A program made the translations under genes and the position numbers. Source: an uncultured Microbacteriaceae bacterium (GTDB taxonomy: Bacteria; Actinomycetota; Actinomycetes; Actinomycetales; Microbacteriaceae). Taken from it: a DNA stretch of 44,380 nt. The notes below the pieces were generated by a model, which ran no database searches, was not told the origin of the DNA, and was given only the letters and a program-made list of their open reading frames with translations. The stretch is taken from the NCBI GenBank assembly GCA_903940225.1, contig CAJAKC010000030.1, positions 1 to 44,380 on the forward strand, given 5' to 3'. Position 1 is the stretch's first letter, and each line of letters opens with the position of its first letter. Of the stretch, positions 35,080 through 44,380 are shown piece by piece.

Positions 35080-36143
35080 CAACTGTTTCGGTAACCGGTG
35101 ACAACGGCTATGACGTTCAGGTCGCGAGTGGCGCTTCGTTACGCGTCGGCGAGTACCTCGGCGGTGCCGCGCAAGCGCTGCTCATCCATCAGCCCGTGAT
35201 GGCCGGTCGAGCCGCCGAGATTCGCGAGCTGCTCGCAGGGACCGTGAATGTGTTGCTTGCCGAGATCCCCGATGGTGAGGACGCAAAACGTGTCGAGGTC
35301 GCAGCATTTTGCTGGGGGATTCTGGGGCAGTCAGATTTCACCCGGTCGGATGCGGTTGTCGGATTGGGTGGAGGCGCTGCAACCGACCTGGCGGGGTTCG
35401 TCGCTGCAACGTGGTTGCGCGGCGTCCGGTTCATCACCATTCCAACCACAGTGCTGGGTGCCGTTGACGCGTCCGTCGGTGGCAAGACGGGAATCAACAC
35501 GGCGGAGGGGAAGAACCTCGTTGGTTCGTTCCACGCTCCGCATGCGGTCCTCGTCGACACCGACATTCTCGCGGAGTTGCCCGAGACCGAAGCGCGTGCC
35601 GGGTTCGCCGAAATTGCCAAAGCTGGATTCATCGCTGATCCGGTGATTCTCGACCTGATTGAAAAGGACATTACCGAGGCGCTCGACCCGACAACAGAAG
35701 TCGGACTCGAGGTGCTGAGGCGAGCAATCCAGGTGAAAGCAACCGTGGTGTCGCAAGACTTTACCGAGCAGGGCGTGCGGGAAATCTTGAATTACGGTCA
35801 CACACTTGGTCACGCTATCGAACACGCCGAGCGCTACCGCTGGCGACACGGCGCTGCGATCTCTATCGGCATGGTGTTTGCAGCCGAACTTTCCCGGATG
35901 ACCCGCGGTTTATCAGACGCTGCGGTGGATAGACACCGTCATATTCTCGGCGAACTTCTCGGGCTCCCTGTGTCCTATCCCGGGGGTCGCTGGGAAAGCC
36001 TGCTGGCGACAATGCGTCGAGACAAAAAGGCTCGAGGCGCTGCTCTCCGATTCGTCCTGCTGGACGACCTCGCTCGACCGACCGTCACCGCCGTGGCGGA
36101 TGAGTCGCTACTCTTCGCGGCGTACTCAGAAATCGCTGGGTAG
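35076..36143 (+). CDS. aroB: 3-dehydroquinate synthase
   Basis: Converts DAHP to 3-dehydroquinate using NAD and a divalent metal, 355 residues. The dinucleotide site has AVVGLGGGAATDLAGFVAA. Signatures TTVLGAVDASVGGKTGIN and NLVGSFHAP follow. Metal ligands are the glutamate in GFAEIAKAG and the histidines in NYGHTLGHAIEH and RHGAAISIG. The ATG overlaps aroK as ATGA. Its TAG stop is the start of the TAGGCT hexamer before aroQ. Confidence 0.96.
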   Translation: MTTVSVTGDNGYDVQVASGASLRVGEYLGGAAQALLIHQPVMAGRAAEIRELLAGTVNVLLAEIPDGEDAKRVEVAAFCWGILGQSDFTRSDAVVGLGGGAATDLAGFVAATWLRGVRFITIPTTVLGAVDASVGGKTGINTAEGKNLVGSFHAPHAVLVDTDILAELPETEARAGFAEIAKAGFIADPVILDLIEKDITEALDPTTEVGLEVLRRAIQVKATVVSQDFTEQGVREILNYGHTLGHAIEHAERYRWRHGAAISIGMVFAAELSRMTRGLSDAAVDRHRHILGELLGLPVSYPGGRWESLLATMRRDKKARGAALRFVLLDDLARPTVTAVADESLLFAAYSEIAG

Positions 36144-36146
36144 GCT
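36141..36146 (+). promoter_or_regulatory. Candidate leaderless -10 (TAGGCT) of aroQ
   Basis: TAGGCT, then GGTCAC, then ATG 36153. The TAG is the aroB stop. It is the same arrangement as at ruvC/ruvA, and no Shine-Dalgarno precedes aroQ. Confidence 0.5.
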
Positions 36147-36152
36147 GGTCAC

Positions 36153-36593
36153 ATGACCCGCATACTCGTGCTCAACGGGCCTAATCTTTCACGACTGGGA
36201 ACCCGCGAACCTGACGTGTACGGGTTGACAACTTGGCCAGAACTGGCCGAGGCACTCTCGAAGGCCGCTGCGAAGGGCGAAACAATTGAGGTGCGTCAGA
36301 CGGACGACGAGTCAGAACTCATTGGGTGGCTGCACGAAGCCGTCGATACCTCTTCGGAGGTCGTGCTCAACCCGGCAGCGTTCACCCACTATTCCTATGC
36401 GGTCCGCGACGCGGTTGCGCTCGTCACTTCCGCAGGGTTGCCGCTGATCGAAGTGCACATTTCCAACCCCCATGCTCGCGAAGAGTTTCGGCACACTTCG
36501 GTGATCTCCGGTGTCGCAACCGGCGTTATCGCCGGATTCGGGGTCAACTCGTACCACCTTGCGCTCGCCGCAGTGCGTCAGCGCCGCGCCTAG
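36153..36593 (+). CDS. aroQ: Type II 3-dehydroquinate dehydratase
   Basis: Dodecameric type II dehydroquinase, 3-dehydroquinate to 3-dehydroshikimate, 146 residues. The N-terminus [21 protein letters not shown] carries the catalytic arginine and tyrosine loop. [16 protein letters not shown] holds the conserved asparagine, and [16 protein letters not shown] the catalytic histidine and further substrate contacts. It is shaped like the full family. It follows aroB by 9 bp, with a TAGGCT hexamer bridging the stop and start. It completes a five-gene shikimate block. Confidence 0.96.
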   Translation: MTRILVLNGPNLSRLGTREPDVYGLTTWPELAEALSKAAAKGETIEVRQTDDESELIGWLHEAVDTSSEVVLNPAAFTHYSYAVRDAVALVTSAGLPLIEVHISNPHAREEFRHTSVISGVATGVIAGFGVNSYHLALAAVRQRRA

Positions 36594-36628
36594 TTTTTAT
36601 CAATCAGACCAACACATAAGGGACACCC

Positions 36629-37192
36629 ATGGCAACGACGAACGACATCAAAAACGGTTCAGTGCTCAACATTGACGGTCAGTTGTGGACGGTGATTGAG
36701 TTCCAACACGTCAAACCCGGAAAGGGCGGGGCGTTTGTGCGGACCAAGATGAAGAATGTGATGTCCGGGAAAGTTGTCGACCGCACCTTCAACGCGGGAA
36801 CGAAGGTCGATTTTGAGACAGTCGATCGCCGTGAGTATCAGTATTTGTACCAGGACGGCGACAGCTATGTCTTCATGGATCTGAGCGATTACGACCAGGT
36901 CACCGTGTCGGCCACCGTTGTCGGCGACGCAAAGAACTACATGATCGAAAATCAGGCCGTCCAGATTGCCATGAACAACGACGTTCCGCTCTACATTGAG
37001 CTACCGACGTCGGTCATTCTTGAATTGACCTACACGGAACCGGGACTTCAGGGGGACCGTTCGACCGGTGGCACGAAGCCTGCGACACTCGAGACCGGTC
37101 TCGAAATTCAAGTCCCGCTTTTCCTCGAACAGGGGACGAAGGTCAAGATTGATACTCGCGACGGCTCCTACCTCGGTCGCGTCACCGACTAG
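36629..37192 (+). CDS. efp: Elongation factor P
   Basis: Relieves ribosome stalling at proline runs, 187 residues in three beta-barrel domains. Domain I starts [16 protein letters not shown]. The tip loop reads KPGKGGAF, with the lysine that enters the peptidyl-transferase centre. Domains II and III contain [15 protein letters not shown] and [24 protein letters not shown], the EF-P signature. The leader before it is AT-rich (TTTTTATCAATC) and holds AAGGGA before ATG 36629. Its stop overlaps the nusB GTG by 1 bp. A shortage of space makes efp-nusB one unit. Confidence 0.97.
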   Translation: MATTNDIKNGSVLNIDGQLWTVIEFQHVKPGKGGAFVRTKMKNVMSGKVVDRTFNAGTKVDFETVDRREYQYLYQDGDSYVFMDLSDYDQVTVSATVVGDAKNYMIENQAVQIAMNNDVPLYIELPTSVILELTYTEPGLQGDRSTGGTKPATLETGLEIQVPLFLEQGTKVKIDTRDGSYLGRVTD

Positions 37193-37599
37193 TGTCGGCT
37201 CGACGGAAGGCGCGTAAAGCCGCGTTCGACATCCTGTACTCGGCCGAGCAACGGGGGCAGTCGTTGTCGGCGGCTCTCGGGCAGTTCGACGTGCGTGAGC
37301 TGGAAAAGCTCGAATCAATCACCGAACTCAACTACGCCCGCGAAATTGTCCTCGGGGTTGACGAGTGCCAGTCCACCATCGACGAAGAGATTTCCTCTCA
37401 CCTCAAGGACTGGACCATCAACCGTCTTTTCCCCGTCGACCGCGCAATTTTGAGGCTGGGGGTCTGGGAAATTCTCTACTCCGAGACACCCAATGATGCC
37501 GCGCGAGCCGAGGCTCTCGCTCTCGCCACGGAATACGGCTCGGACGATGCAACGCGTTTTATTGGCGGAGTGCTCGGCGCGATTGCGCGAGATTCCTAA
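37192..37599 (+). CDS. nusB: Transcription antitermination protein NusB
   Basis: All-helical RNA-binding protein that acts with NusE (S10) at boxA in rRNA antitermination, 135 residues from GTG 37192. Signatures are ARRKARKAAFDILYSAEQRG, the arginine-rich start that binds boxA, and NRLFPVDRAILRLGVWEILY. The C-terminus has NDAARAEALALATEYGSDDATRFIGGVLG, where the usual lysine in the family's final helix is replaced. It overlaps efp by 1 bp and is followed by the 68-bp pyr leader. Confidence 0.93.
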   Translation: MSARRKARKAAFDILYSAEQRGQSLSAALGQFDVRELEKLESITELNYAREIVLGVDECQSTIDEEISSHLKDWTINRLFPVDRAILRLGVWEILYSETPNDAARAEALALATEYGSDDATRFIGGVLGAIARDS

Positions 37600-37608
37600 A
37601 CAGTCCGC

Positions 37609-37667
37609 TACCATAGAGCTAACTACATCCTTTAAAAGCGTCCTGTGAGGCGGAAAGGAGCGGTGAC
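37609..37667 (+). promoter_or_regulatory. pyr operon promoter and PyrR-binding translational leader
   Basis: TACCAT (37609-37614) is the likely -10. The leader then contains TCCTTT (37628-37633), which is complementary to AAAGGA (37654-37659) within the pyrR Shine-Dalgarno. Between them lies TCCTGTGAGG (37641-37650), matching the PyrR loop consensus UCCNGNGAGG, flanked by complementary GCG and CGG. PyrR with UMP should stabilise this hairpin and hide the ribosome site, as described for mycobacterial pyr leaders. No T-run is present, so control is translational, not by termination. Confidence 0.75.
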
Positions 37668-38192
37668 GTGGCGCGTATCGTCCTCACCAAGCCCGACATC
37701 GACCGGGCGCTGACCCGTATTGGTCACGAAATTGTCGAGTCTCAACGCGGTCGCACCGGGCTCATTTTCCTTGGCATCCCGACCCGCGGAGTGTTCCTCG
37801 CCCGTCGACTCGCCGAGATCGTGGCCCGAATCGAGCCTCAGGAAGTCGCCGTGGGCACGCTCGATGTCACCATGTATCGCGATGACATTCAACAGAAGTC
37901 AACGCGCGCGACGGCGCCGACGGACATTCCCGCATCGGGAATAGACGGCACCACGGTGATTCTGGTCGACGACGTCCTGTATTCAGGACGAACCGTCCGC
38001 GCCGCACTCGACGCAATCACGGCGCTGGGGCGGCCCGACGTCGTGCGGTTCGCAGTTCTGGTCGATCGCGGGCATCGCGAATTGCCCATTCGTGCAGATT
38101 TCGTCGGGAAAAACCTTCCGTCGGCCCTTGACGAGCGCGTCAACGTCAGCCTGACCGAAGTAGACGGCACCGATGAGGTGAGCATCGCGTGA
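37668..38192 (+). CDS. pyrR: Bifunctional pyr operon regulator / uracil phosphoribosyltransferase
   Basis: RNA-binding regulator of the pyr operon with a phosphoribosyltransferase fold, 174 residues from GTG 37668. The PRPP-binding motif is [36 protein letters not shown] is the PyrR signature and includes RNA-binding arginines. The start [21 protein letters not shown] is typical. GGAAAGGAG lies 7 nt upstream, within the leader hairpin. It overlaps pyrB as GTGA, so repression at pyrR would also limit the downstream genes by coupling. Confidence 0.95.
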   Translation: MARIVLTKPDIDRALTRIGHEIVESQRGRTGLIFLGIPTRGVFLARRLAEIVARIEPQEVAVGTLDVTMYRDDIQQKSTRATAPTDIPASGIDGTTVILVDDVLYSGRTVRAALDAITALGRPDVVRFAVLVDRGHRELPIRADFVGKNLPSALDERVNVSLTEVDGTDEVSIA

Positions 38193-39130
38193 AGCACCTG
38201 ATTTCCACTCGAGATCTTTCGCGCGCCGAAGCAATCGGGTTACTGGACACAACGGCGGACATGGTCGAAGTCCGAGGCCGTGACGTGAAAAAACTTCCAA
38301 CACTGCGTGGCAAAACCGTGGCCAATGTCTTTTTCGAGGATTCAACGCGCACGCGGCTCTCTTTCGAGGCAGCAGCGCTTGCGTTGTCCGCTGACGTCTC
38401 AACGCTGACCGCACAGGGCTCTAGTGTTTCAAAGGGCGAGAGCCTCAAAGACACGCTGCAGACGCTCGAGGCGATGGGTGCGGACTACATTGTGCTCCGC
38501 CATTCACACTCGGGTGTCGCCGCGACGGTCGCAACATCCGGGTGGACCGATGCACACGTGATAAACGCCGGGGACGGCACACACGAGCACCCCACTCAGG
38601 CGCTTCTCGATGCTTTCACCATGCGCTCTCGCCTCTCAGGAGCCACTGCGCGCGGCGCGGGGCTCGACGGCGCCAACGTTGTCATCGTGGGCGACATCGC
38701 GCACTCGCGAGTAGCACGCTCGAATGTCTGGCTACTCAACACGCTCGGAGCTTCGGTGACTCTCGCGGCGCCGAAAACGCTGCTGCCCAAGGACGTTACG
38801 GAATGGGGAGTTTCGACGTCACTCACACTCGATGAAGCGCTCGATGGAGACCCCGACGTCGTCATGACACTGCGCATTCAGAAGGAGCGGATGTCGAGCG
38901 GGTATTTCCCCTCCGAGTCGGAGTATTCCCGCTTCTGGGGGATGACAAGCGATCGGTCAGCACGACTCAAGGACACGGCAATTGTGATGCACCCCGGACC
39001 GATGAACCGTGGCCTCGAGATTGCCGGTGATGTTGCCGATTCCGCTCGATCGACCGTCACCGAACAGGTCCGAAACGGTGTGGCCGCGAGAATGGCCGTG
39101 CTGTACACCCTGACGGGAGTGCAATCATGA
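38189..39130 (+). CDS. pyrB: Aspartate carbamoyltransferase catalytic subunit
   Basis: Condenses carbamoyl phosphate and aspartate in the second step of UMP synthesis, 313 residues from GTG 38189. The carbamoyl-phosphate motif is [13 protein letters not shown], the loop [12 protein letters not shown] carries the lysine from the neighbouring subunit, and [12 protein letters not shown] is the third signature. The aspartate site lies in [18 protein letters not shown]. No regulatory pyrI is present, as usual in actinobacteria. It overlaps pyrR by 4 bp and pyrC by 4 bp. Confidence 0.97.
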   Translation: MKHLISTRDLSRAEAIGLLDTTADMVEVRGRDVKKLPTLRGKTVANVFFEDSTRTRLSFEAAALALSADVSTLTAQGSSVSKGESLKDTLQTLEAMGADYIVLRHSHSGVAATVATSGWTDAHVINAGDGTHEHPTQALLDAFTMRSRLSGATARGAGLDGANVVIVGDIAHSRVARSNVWLLNTLGASVTLAAPKTLLPKDVTEWGVSTSLTLDEALDGDPDVVMTLRIQKERMSSGYFPSESEYSRFWGMTSDRSARLKDTAIVMHPGPMNRGLEIAGDVADSARSTVTEQVRNGVAARMAVLYTLTGVQS

Positions 39131-40428
39131 CGTCACTCGTTGTCCGAGGCGCATCCATCCTCGGTGGGGATACGGCCGACATTCACGTCGTTGACGGTGT
39201 CATCGTCGGAGTTGGCGCAATCTCGGAGAAAGCTGATCGCACGATTGACGCGGCGGGATTGATCGCGCTCCCCGGATTGGTTGACCTGCACACTCACTTG
39301 CGTGAGCCCGGTGGAGAGGCGTCTGAAACAATCCTCTCCGGTTCGCGCGCTGCTGCTGCCGGTGGCTTCACCGCGGTGCACGCGATGGCGAACACATCAC
39401 CCGTCGCCGATACGGCGACTCTGGTGGAGCGGGTATTCGATCAAGGAGTCGCCGCGGGATTTGTGGAAGTCCGCCCAATCGGAGCGGTGACGCGCAATCT
39501 CGATGGCGAGCAATTGGCCGACATCGGTGCGATGGCCCACAGTCGCGCCCGGGTCACGGTATTTTCTGACGACGGTAAGTGTGTCGGCGACTCGCTCCTC
39601 ATGCGGCGCGCCCTTGAATACGTGTCGACGTTCGGTGGCGTTATCGCGCAGCATGCTCAAGACCCCCGCCTCACGCTCGGCGCACAAATGAACGAGGGCA
39701 GCGTTTCCGCCGAGTTGGGGCTGCAGGGTTGGCCCGCCGTCGCCGAGGACGCCATCATTGCTCGCGATGTTCTGCTCGCTGAATCAGTCGGAGCACGCCT
39801 CCACGTGTGCCATGTGTCAACCGCTGGTGCGGTGGAGGTCGTGCGGTGGGCGAAGCGGCGCGGAATCGATGTGACCGCTGAGGTGACGCCGCATCACCTA
39901 CTGCTATCGGACGAGAATGTTCGCGGCTATTCCCCGTTGTTCAAGGTCAACCCGCCCCTTCGAACATCCGAAGACGTCGAAGCACTCCGCGCGGGAGTTG
40001 CCGATGGCACCATCGACGTCATTGCGACCGATCATGCGCCGCACTCGGCATCCGCCAAAGACTGCACGTGGGCGGATGCCGCGTTTGGAATGGTTGGCCT
40101 CGAATCCGCGCTGTCGTTAGTTCACGCGACACTCGTCAATCCGGGCCACGTGACCTGGGACGGAGTGGCACGGTTGCTGTCCACCACACCCGCACGGATT
40201 GGTCGGGTCGAGGGCTATGAACACCCGCTGACGACGGGATCCTTAGCCAACATCACTCTCGTTGACCCCTCGTTTCTGGGGGAGTGGGGAGTCGACCGTT
40301 TGGTAGGCCGTTCGCACAACACACCGTTTGGCGGGCTCGAGCTTCCCGGTCGCGTTATGTCGACAATCTTCCGAGGGACGGAAACGGTCATCGACGGACG
40401 AATCGTCGACGAACTGCGGACAGCATGA
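39127..40428 (+). CDS. pyrC: Dihydroorotase
   Basis: Closes carbamoyl aspartate to dihydroorotate, 433 residues, class I type. The zinc site starts with [16 protein letters not shown]. Further motifs are [44 protein letters not shown] and [13 protein letters not shown] with the catalytic aspartate. It is complete. ATG 39127 overlaps pyrB as ATGA and its stop overlaps carA as ATGA. In many actinobacteria a membrane protein of unknown function lies between pyrC and carA; it is absent here. Confidence 0.96.
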   Translation: MTSLVVRGASILGGDTADIHVVDGVIVGVGAISEKADRTIDAAGLIALPGLVDLHTHLREPGGEASETILSGSRAAAAGGFTAVHAMANTSPVADTATLVERVFDQGVAAGFVEVRPIGAVTRNLDGEQLADIGAMAHSRARVTVFSDDGKCVGDSLLMRRALEYVSTFGGVIAQHAQDPRLTLGAQMNEGSVSAELGLQGWPAVAEDAIIARDVLLAESVGARLHVCHVSTAGAVEVVRWAKRRGIDVTAEVTPHHLLLSDENVRGYSPLFKVNPPLRTSEDVEALRAGVADGTIDVIATDHAPHSASAKDCTWADAAFGMVGLESALSLVHATLVNPGHVTWDGVARLLSTTPARIGRVEGYEHPLTTGSLANITLVDPSFLGEWGVDRLVGRSHNTPFGGLELPGRVMSTIFRGTETVIDGRIVDELRTA

Positions 40429-41543
40429 ATCAGAAAGCAACACTCGTCCTCGAAGACGGTCACCGATTCGACGGGTACGCCTATGGCGCGACCGGGCAAA
40501 CCATCGGGGAAATCGTGTTCCAAACGGGCATGAGCGGTTATCAAGAGACACTGACCGATCCCTCGTACGCTGGGCAGATCGTTCTTCAGACCGCGCCTCA
40601 CATCGGTAACACGGGAATGAACGACGACGACGAGGAATCGCGCCGAATTTGGGTCGAGGGTTACATCGTGCGCGATCCAGCACGAATCTCATCAAATTTC
40701 CGTTCGCAGCGCTCCCTCACCGAGGATCTCGTTGACCAAGGAATCGTCGGAATCTCCGGAATCGACACTCGAGCGGTGACCCGTATCATTCGTGAGTCGG
40801 GAGCCATGCGTGCGGGAATCTTCCCACTCGATGGGCGATCGACGGAACAGTATGTTTCCGAAATCGTCGCAGAACCCGAAATGGCGGGGTTGAACCTCTC
40901 GGAAAGCGTTTCTGTTGCCACCTCGTACGTCATTCCCGCTGTCGGCGCGTCACTCGGAGCACTTGCAGTCCTCGATCTCGGTGTGAAAAAGGCGACTCTG
41001 GGACATCTCGCCGCTCGTGGGTTTGATGTTCATGTCATTCCACAGTCCGCTGGTCTCGAGGATATCCTCGCCATCAACCCGGTCGGCGTTTTCTATTCGA
41101 ACGGCCCGGGTGACCCGAGCGCGTCAACTCGACACGTCGAGATTCTGCGGGGAGTTCTTGAACGGAAGATCCCGTTTTTCGGGATTTGTTTCGGCAATCA
41201 GCTTCTCGGTCGTGCACTGGGTTTCGAAACGTTCAAACTTAAATACGGTCACCGCGGAATCAACCAGCCCGTTCTCGATAAAGCGACCGGTCGCATTGAA
41301 ATCACGGCGCACAACCACGGTTTTGCCGTCGACGCCCCGACTCAGGGAATAGTCGAATCACCGGCTGGGTTCGGTCGGGTCGAAGTCAGCCACGTTGGGC
41401 TCAATGACGACTGTGTCGAAGGGCTCCGCGCCCTCGACATCCCGGCATTCTCGGTCCAGTACCACCCCGAGGCTGCGGCGGGTCCGCACGACTCAACGTA
41501 TCTGTTCGACCGATTCCGCGACCTCGTCGCTCAGGGGAAGTAA
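40425..41543 (+). CDS. carA: Carbamoyl-phosphate synthase small (glutaminase) chain
   Basis: Class I glutamine amidotransferase subunit that supplies ammonia to CarB, 372 residues. I chose ATG 40425, which overlaps the pyrC stop; the frame is open upstream inside pyrC. The N-terminal domain has FDGYAYGATGQTIGEIVFQTGMSGYQ-like sequence and QTAPHIGNTG. The amidotransferase domain has SNGPGDPS, the catalytic cysteine in FFGICFGNQLLG, HNHGFAV, and the His-Glu pair in QYHPEAAAGPHD. carB follows after 3 bp. Confidence 0.97.
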   Translation: MNQKATLVLEDGHRFDGYAYGATGQTIGEIVFQTGMSGYQETLTDPSYAGQIVLQTAPHIGNTGMNDDDEESRRIWVEGYIVRDPARISSNFRSQRSLTEDLVDQGIVGISGIDTRAVTRIIRESGAMRAGIFPLDGRSTEQYVSEIVAEPEMAGLNLSESVSVATSYVIPAVGASLGALAVLDLGVKKATLGHLAARGFDVHVIPQSAGLEDILAINPVGVFYSNGPGDPSASTRHVEILRGVLERKIPFFGICFGNQLLGRALGFETFKLKYGHRGINQPVLDKATGRIEITAHNHGFAVDAPTQGIVESPAGFGRVEVSHVGLNDDCVEGLRALDIPAFSVQYHPEAAAGPHDSTYLFDRFRDLVAQGK

Positions 41544-41546
41544 CCG

Positions 41547-44380
41547 ATGCCCAAGCGTTCCGACATCTCGTCCGTGCTCGTGATCGGCTCGGGCCCGATT
41601 GTGATTGGGCAAGCGGCTGAATTTGACTACTCGGGGACGCAGGCCTGCCGCGTCCTTCGTGAGGAGGGAATTCGCGTCATCCTCATCAACTCGAATCCCG
41701 CGACCATCATGACGGACCCCGATTTCGCGGATGCCACGTACATCGAACCCATCACGACCGAGGTCATTGAAGCGATCATCGCGAAAGAGAAACCCGACGC
41801 CATTTTGCCCACGCTCGGCGGGCAAACAGCCCTCAACGCCGCCATGGCGCTGCACGAGCAGGGCATTCTTGCAAAATACGACGTCGAATTGATCGGTGCG
41901 AAATTCGACGCGATTCAACGCGGCGAGGACCGTCAGATTTTCAAGGACCTGGTGATTGCGAGCGGTGCAGAGGTCGCAAAGTCTGTCGTCGTCGACTCGA
42001 TCGACGGAGCGTTGGAGTTCGTCCTCACAACCGGCTACCCCGTCGTCATACGTCCATCCTTCACGATGGGCGGTTTGGGCTCTGGGTTTGCCTACAACGA
42101 GGACGAGTTGCGCCGCATGATGACCAACGGACTGCACGAAAGTCCGACGAGCGAGGTGCTGCTCGAAGAGTCAATTCTCGGTTGGAAGGAATACGAACTC
42201 GAACTCATGCGCGATACGGCGGACAATACGGTCGTGGTGTGCTCGATCGAGAATGTCGATCCCGTGGGCGTTCACACCGGTGATTCCATCACCGTCGCAC
42301 CGGCGTTGACTCTGACGGACCGCGAATATCAGAAACTGCGCGACATCGGCATCAACATCATTCGTCTCGTGGGCGTCGATACCGGCGGGTGCAACATTCA
42401 GTTTGCTATCGACCCCGTTGACGGTCGCGTGATTGTCATCGAAATGAATCCCCGCGTGAGTCGTTCGAGTGCTCTCGCCTCTAAAGCGACTGGATTCCCT
42501 ATCGCAAAAATCGCGGCCAAGCTCGCGATTGGGTATCGCCTCGATGAGATTTCGAATGACATCACGGGCGTGACACCCGCGTCCTTTGAGCCGACGCTGG
42601 ACTATGTCGTCGTCAAAACACCGCGCTTCGCGTTTGAAAAATTCCCGGATGCTGACAGCACGCTCACCACAACAATGAAGAGTGTTGGTGAGGCGATGGC
42701 AATTGGGCGCAACTTCACCACGGCGCTACAGAAGTCTCTGCGCTCCCTGGAAAAGCGGGGAAGTTCATTCCACTGGGAGGGAGAACCCGGCGACGCTGCG
42801 GAGTTGACGGCCCTCGCCGCCGGGCCAACCGATGGTCGAATCGTGACAGTCCAGCAGGCACTTCGCGCCGGCGCCTCGGTCCGTGAGCTCTTCGTCGCAA
42901 CGGGGATTGACCCCTGGTTCCTCGACCAAATAGTTCTCATCAACGAGGTGGCGACGGCAACGTCGGCCGCACCGTTCGACTTCGACGTGTTGCACGAGGC
43001 GAAGTACCACGGGTTCAGTGACGTGCAGATCGCATCTCTGTGGAACTCCAGCGAGGAACTGGTGAGAGGTTTCCGGCGCGAACACAGCCTGCGACCAGTG
43101 TTCAAGACGGTCGACACTTGCGCCGGGGAGTTTCCCGCTCTTACCCCCTATCACTATTCGTCCTACGACCTCGAGACCGAGGTGGTTCCCTCCAACCGCA
43201 AAAAGGTCGTCATTATCGGGTCAGGACCGAACCGAATCGGCCAGGGAATCGAATTTGACTATTCGTGCGTTCATGCCTCATTCGCGCTTTCGGCAGCCGG
43301 GTACGAAACCATCATGATCAATTGCAATCCTGAGACGGTGTCAACCGACTACGACACTTCGGATCGCTTGTATTTCGAGCCCCTCACGCTGGAGGATGTG
43401 CTCGAAGTCATCGATGCAGAAGCGGCAAGCGGCGAAATCGTCGGTGCAGTAGTGCAGCTGGGCGGTCAGACGGCACTCGGACTTGCGCACGGTCTCGAAC
43501 AAAACGGGGTCAGGATTCTGGGAACTTCACCCGACGCGATTGACAGTGCGGAAGAACGCGGTCGATTCGCCGAGATTCTTGACCAGTACGAACTCGTTGC
43601 TCCCCGCAATGGAACCGCAACAGATGTCGAATCGGCGGTGGACATCGCCGAGGAAATCGGGTATCCCGTACTCGTTCGACCCTCCTATGTCCTTGGGGGT
43701 CGCGGGATGGAAATCATCTACGACTCCGCCGCCGTTCGCGATTATTTCCTCCGAGTTGCAGACCAGGCCATCATCGGACCGATGGCACCACTCTTGGTCG
43801 ACCGCTTCCTCGAAGATGCAATCGAAATCGACGTCGATGCACTGTATGACGGTACTCGCCTGTACATCGGGGGGATTATGGAACACATCGAGGAGGCCGG
43901 TGTGCACTCCGGTGACTCCGCGTGCACGCTGCCGCCCGTGACCCTCGGGCGCGGGGTCATCGAACGCGTCACCGCAGCAACGGAGTCGATTGCGAAAGGA
44001 ATCGGCGTCGTCGGGCTTCTCAACGTCCAGTTCGCCGTGTCCGCCGGGGTTCTCTATGTGCTGGAAGCGAATCCCCGGGCAAGCCGAACAGTTCCGTTTG
44101 TATCCAAGGCGATGGGGACGCAACTCGCCAAAGCGGCGTCCCTGCTCATGGTCGGTGAAACAATCGACTCGCTCATCGCCGGTGGGCACTTGCCCGAGCG
44201 TGATGGTACCCACGTTCCCCGATTTGCACCTGTTGCAGTGAAAGAGGCCGTTCTTCCTTTCAAACGCTTCCGAACCGTCGACGGTCGCGTAGTCGACGCC
44301 GTGCTCGGTCCCGAGATGCGATCCACGGGTGAAGTGATGGGAATCGACCGAAACTTCCCACTCGCCTTTCGCAAGAGCCA
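41547..44380 (+). CDS. carB: Carbamoyl-phosphate synthase large chain, 3' end missing
   Basis: Synthase subunit that makes carbamoyl phosphate from bicarbonate, ammonia and two ATP, for both pyrimidines and arginine. The frame opens at ATG 41547 ([19 protein letters not shown]) and stays open for 944 codons to the right edge; the family is usually near 1,100, so only the C-terminal end is missing. Two homologous ATP-grasp halves are seen. The first has [26 protein letters not shown] and [18 protein letters not shown]; the second, from near residue 550, has [29 protein letters not shown] and [16 protein letters not shown]. The beginning of the C-terminal allosteric (MGS-like) domain region, RFRTVDGRV...[12 protein letters not shown], is visible. 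No frameshift is seen. Confidence 0.96.
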   Translation, partial: MPKRSDISSVLVIGSGPIVIGQAAEFDYSGTQACRVLREEGIRVILINSNPATIMTDPDFADATYIEPITTEVIEAIIAKEKPDAILPTLGGQTALNAAMALHEQGILAKYDVELIGAKFDAIQRGEDRQIFKDLVIASGAEVAKSVVVDSIDGALEFVLTTGYPVVIRPSFTMGGLGSGFAYNEDELRRMMTNGLHESPTSEVLLEESILGWKEYELELMRDTADNTVVVCSIENVDPVGVHTGDSITVAPALTLTDREYQKLRDIGINIIRLVGVDTGGCNIQFAIDPVDGRVIVIEMNPRVSRSSALASKATGFPIAKIAAKLAIGYRLDEISNDITGVTPASFEPTLDYVVVKTPRFAFEKFPDADSTLTTTMKSVGEAMAIGRNFTTALQKSLRSLEKRGSSFHWEGEPGDAAELTALAAGPTDGRIVTVQQALRAGASVRELFVATGIDPWFLDQIVLINEVATATSAAPFDFDVLHEAKYHGFSDVQIASLWNSSEELVRGFRREHSLRPVFKTVDTCAGEFPALTPYHYSSYDLETEVVPSNRKKVVIIGSGPNRIGQGIEFDYSCVHASFALSAAGYETIMINCNPETVSTDYDTSDRLYFEPLTLEDVLEVIDAEAASGEIVGAVVQLGGQTALGLAHGLEQNGVRILGTSPDAIDSAEERGRFAEILDQYELVAPRNGTATDVESAVDIAEEIGYPVLVRPSYVLGGRGMEIIYDSAAVRDYFLRVADQAIIGPMAPLLVDRFLEDAIEIDVDALYDGTRLYIGGIMEHIEEAGVHSGDSACTLPPVTLGRGVIERVTAATESIAKGIGVVGLLNVQFAVSAGVLYVLEANPRASRTVPFVSKAMGTQLAKAASLLMVGETIDSLIAGGHLPERDGTHVPRFAPVAVKEAVLPFKRFRTVDGRVVDAVLGPEMRSTGEVMGIDRNFPLAFRKS

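Noticed and set aside
41547-44380. Possible broken carB, because no stop codon is seen
   Set aside because: The frame is open to the window edge and all ATP-grasp motifs occur in order. The missing stop is due to the window boundary only.
1-44380. Mobile elements, CRISPR, prophage, toxin-antitoxin or defence genes
   Set aside because: No transposase, integrase, direct-repeat array or related gene is seen. Every stretch is covered by housekeeping genes or short gaps; the tRNA cluster shows no attached integrase or duplicated tRNA 3' end.

Overview
The window is a stretch of core chromosome from an actinobacterium, most likely a small-genome member of the Microbacteriaceae (freshwater or marine Aquiluna/Rhodoluna/Pontimonas type). 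This rests on a DUF3000 gene beside RNase D, an actinobacterial-type S4, and the actinobacterial orders thrS-HIT-pdxST-yebC-ruvCAB-yajC-secDF-rel and alaS-ruvX-mltG-aroECKBQ-efp-nusB-pyrRBC-carAB. GTG starts are frequent and several promoters are of the leaderless TANNNT type. The genus is an inference. Base composition looks like the high fifties % G+C by eye. Adding up the gaps leaves only about 1.1 kb outside genes (about 2.5%), so the region is very compact.

Layout. 2-3828 (+): the 3' part of aconitase, then dxs. 3832-9542 (-): a RibD-like reductase, DUF3000, RNase D, thiolase and a hydratase/3-hydroxyacyl-CoA dehydrogenase, a probable operon that converges on dxs with 3 bp between them. 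9595-11906 (+): zapE and the ammonium transporter amtB, with a GlnR-box-like array before amtB. 11934-12335: tRNA-Val(CAC), Gly, Cys and Val(GAC), closed by an intrinsic terminator. 12426-24717 (+): thrS, a HIT hydrolase, pdxS, pdxT, yebC, ruvC, ruvA, ruvB, yajC, secD, secF and rel. 24714-25907 (-): a DUF349 protein, divergent from rarA (25989-27284, +). 27309-28125: rpsD with its leader and terminator. 28159-44380 (+): a 58-residue membrane protein, alaS, ruvX, mltG, aroE, aroC, aroK, aroB, aroQ, efp, nusB, then pyrR-pyrB-pyrC-carA-carB. carB runs off the right edge.

How the genes work together. AroB, AroQ, AroE, AroK and AroC carry out five of the seven shikimate steps (DAHP synthase and EPSP synthase are elsewhere). 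CarAB, PyrB and PyrC carry out the first three steps of UMP synthesis under a PyrR-type RNA leader. RuvABC processes Holliday junctions. YajC-SecD-SecF assists the Sec translocon. PdxST makes pyridoxal phosphate.

I see no mobile element, CRISPR array, phage gene, toxin-antitoxin or defence locus, and no obviously new multi-gene system. The most interesting signal is regulatory. In four places the upstream gene's stop codon forms the first three bases of a TANNCT -10 hexamer, and the next start codon lies exactly 9 bp after the stop, where the transcript should begin. This suggests leaderless genes whose promoter is fused to the previous stop codon. Two mirrored leaderless promoters also drive the divergent DUF349/rarA pair.
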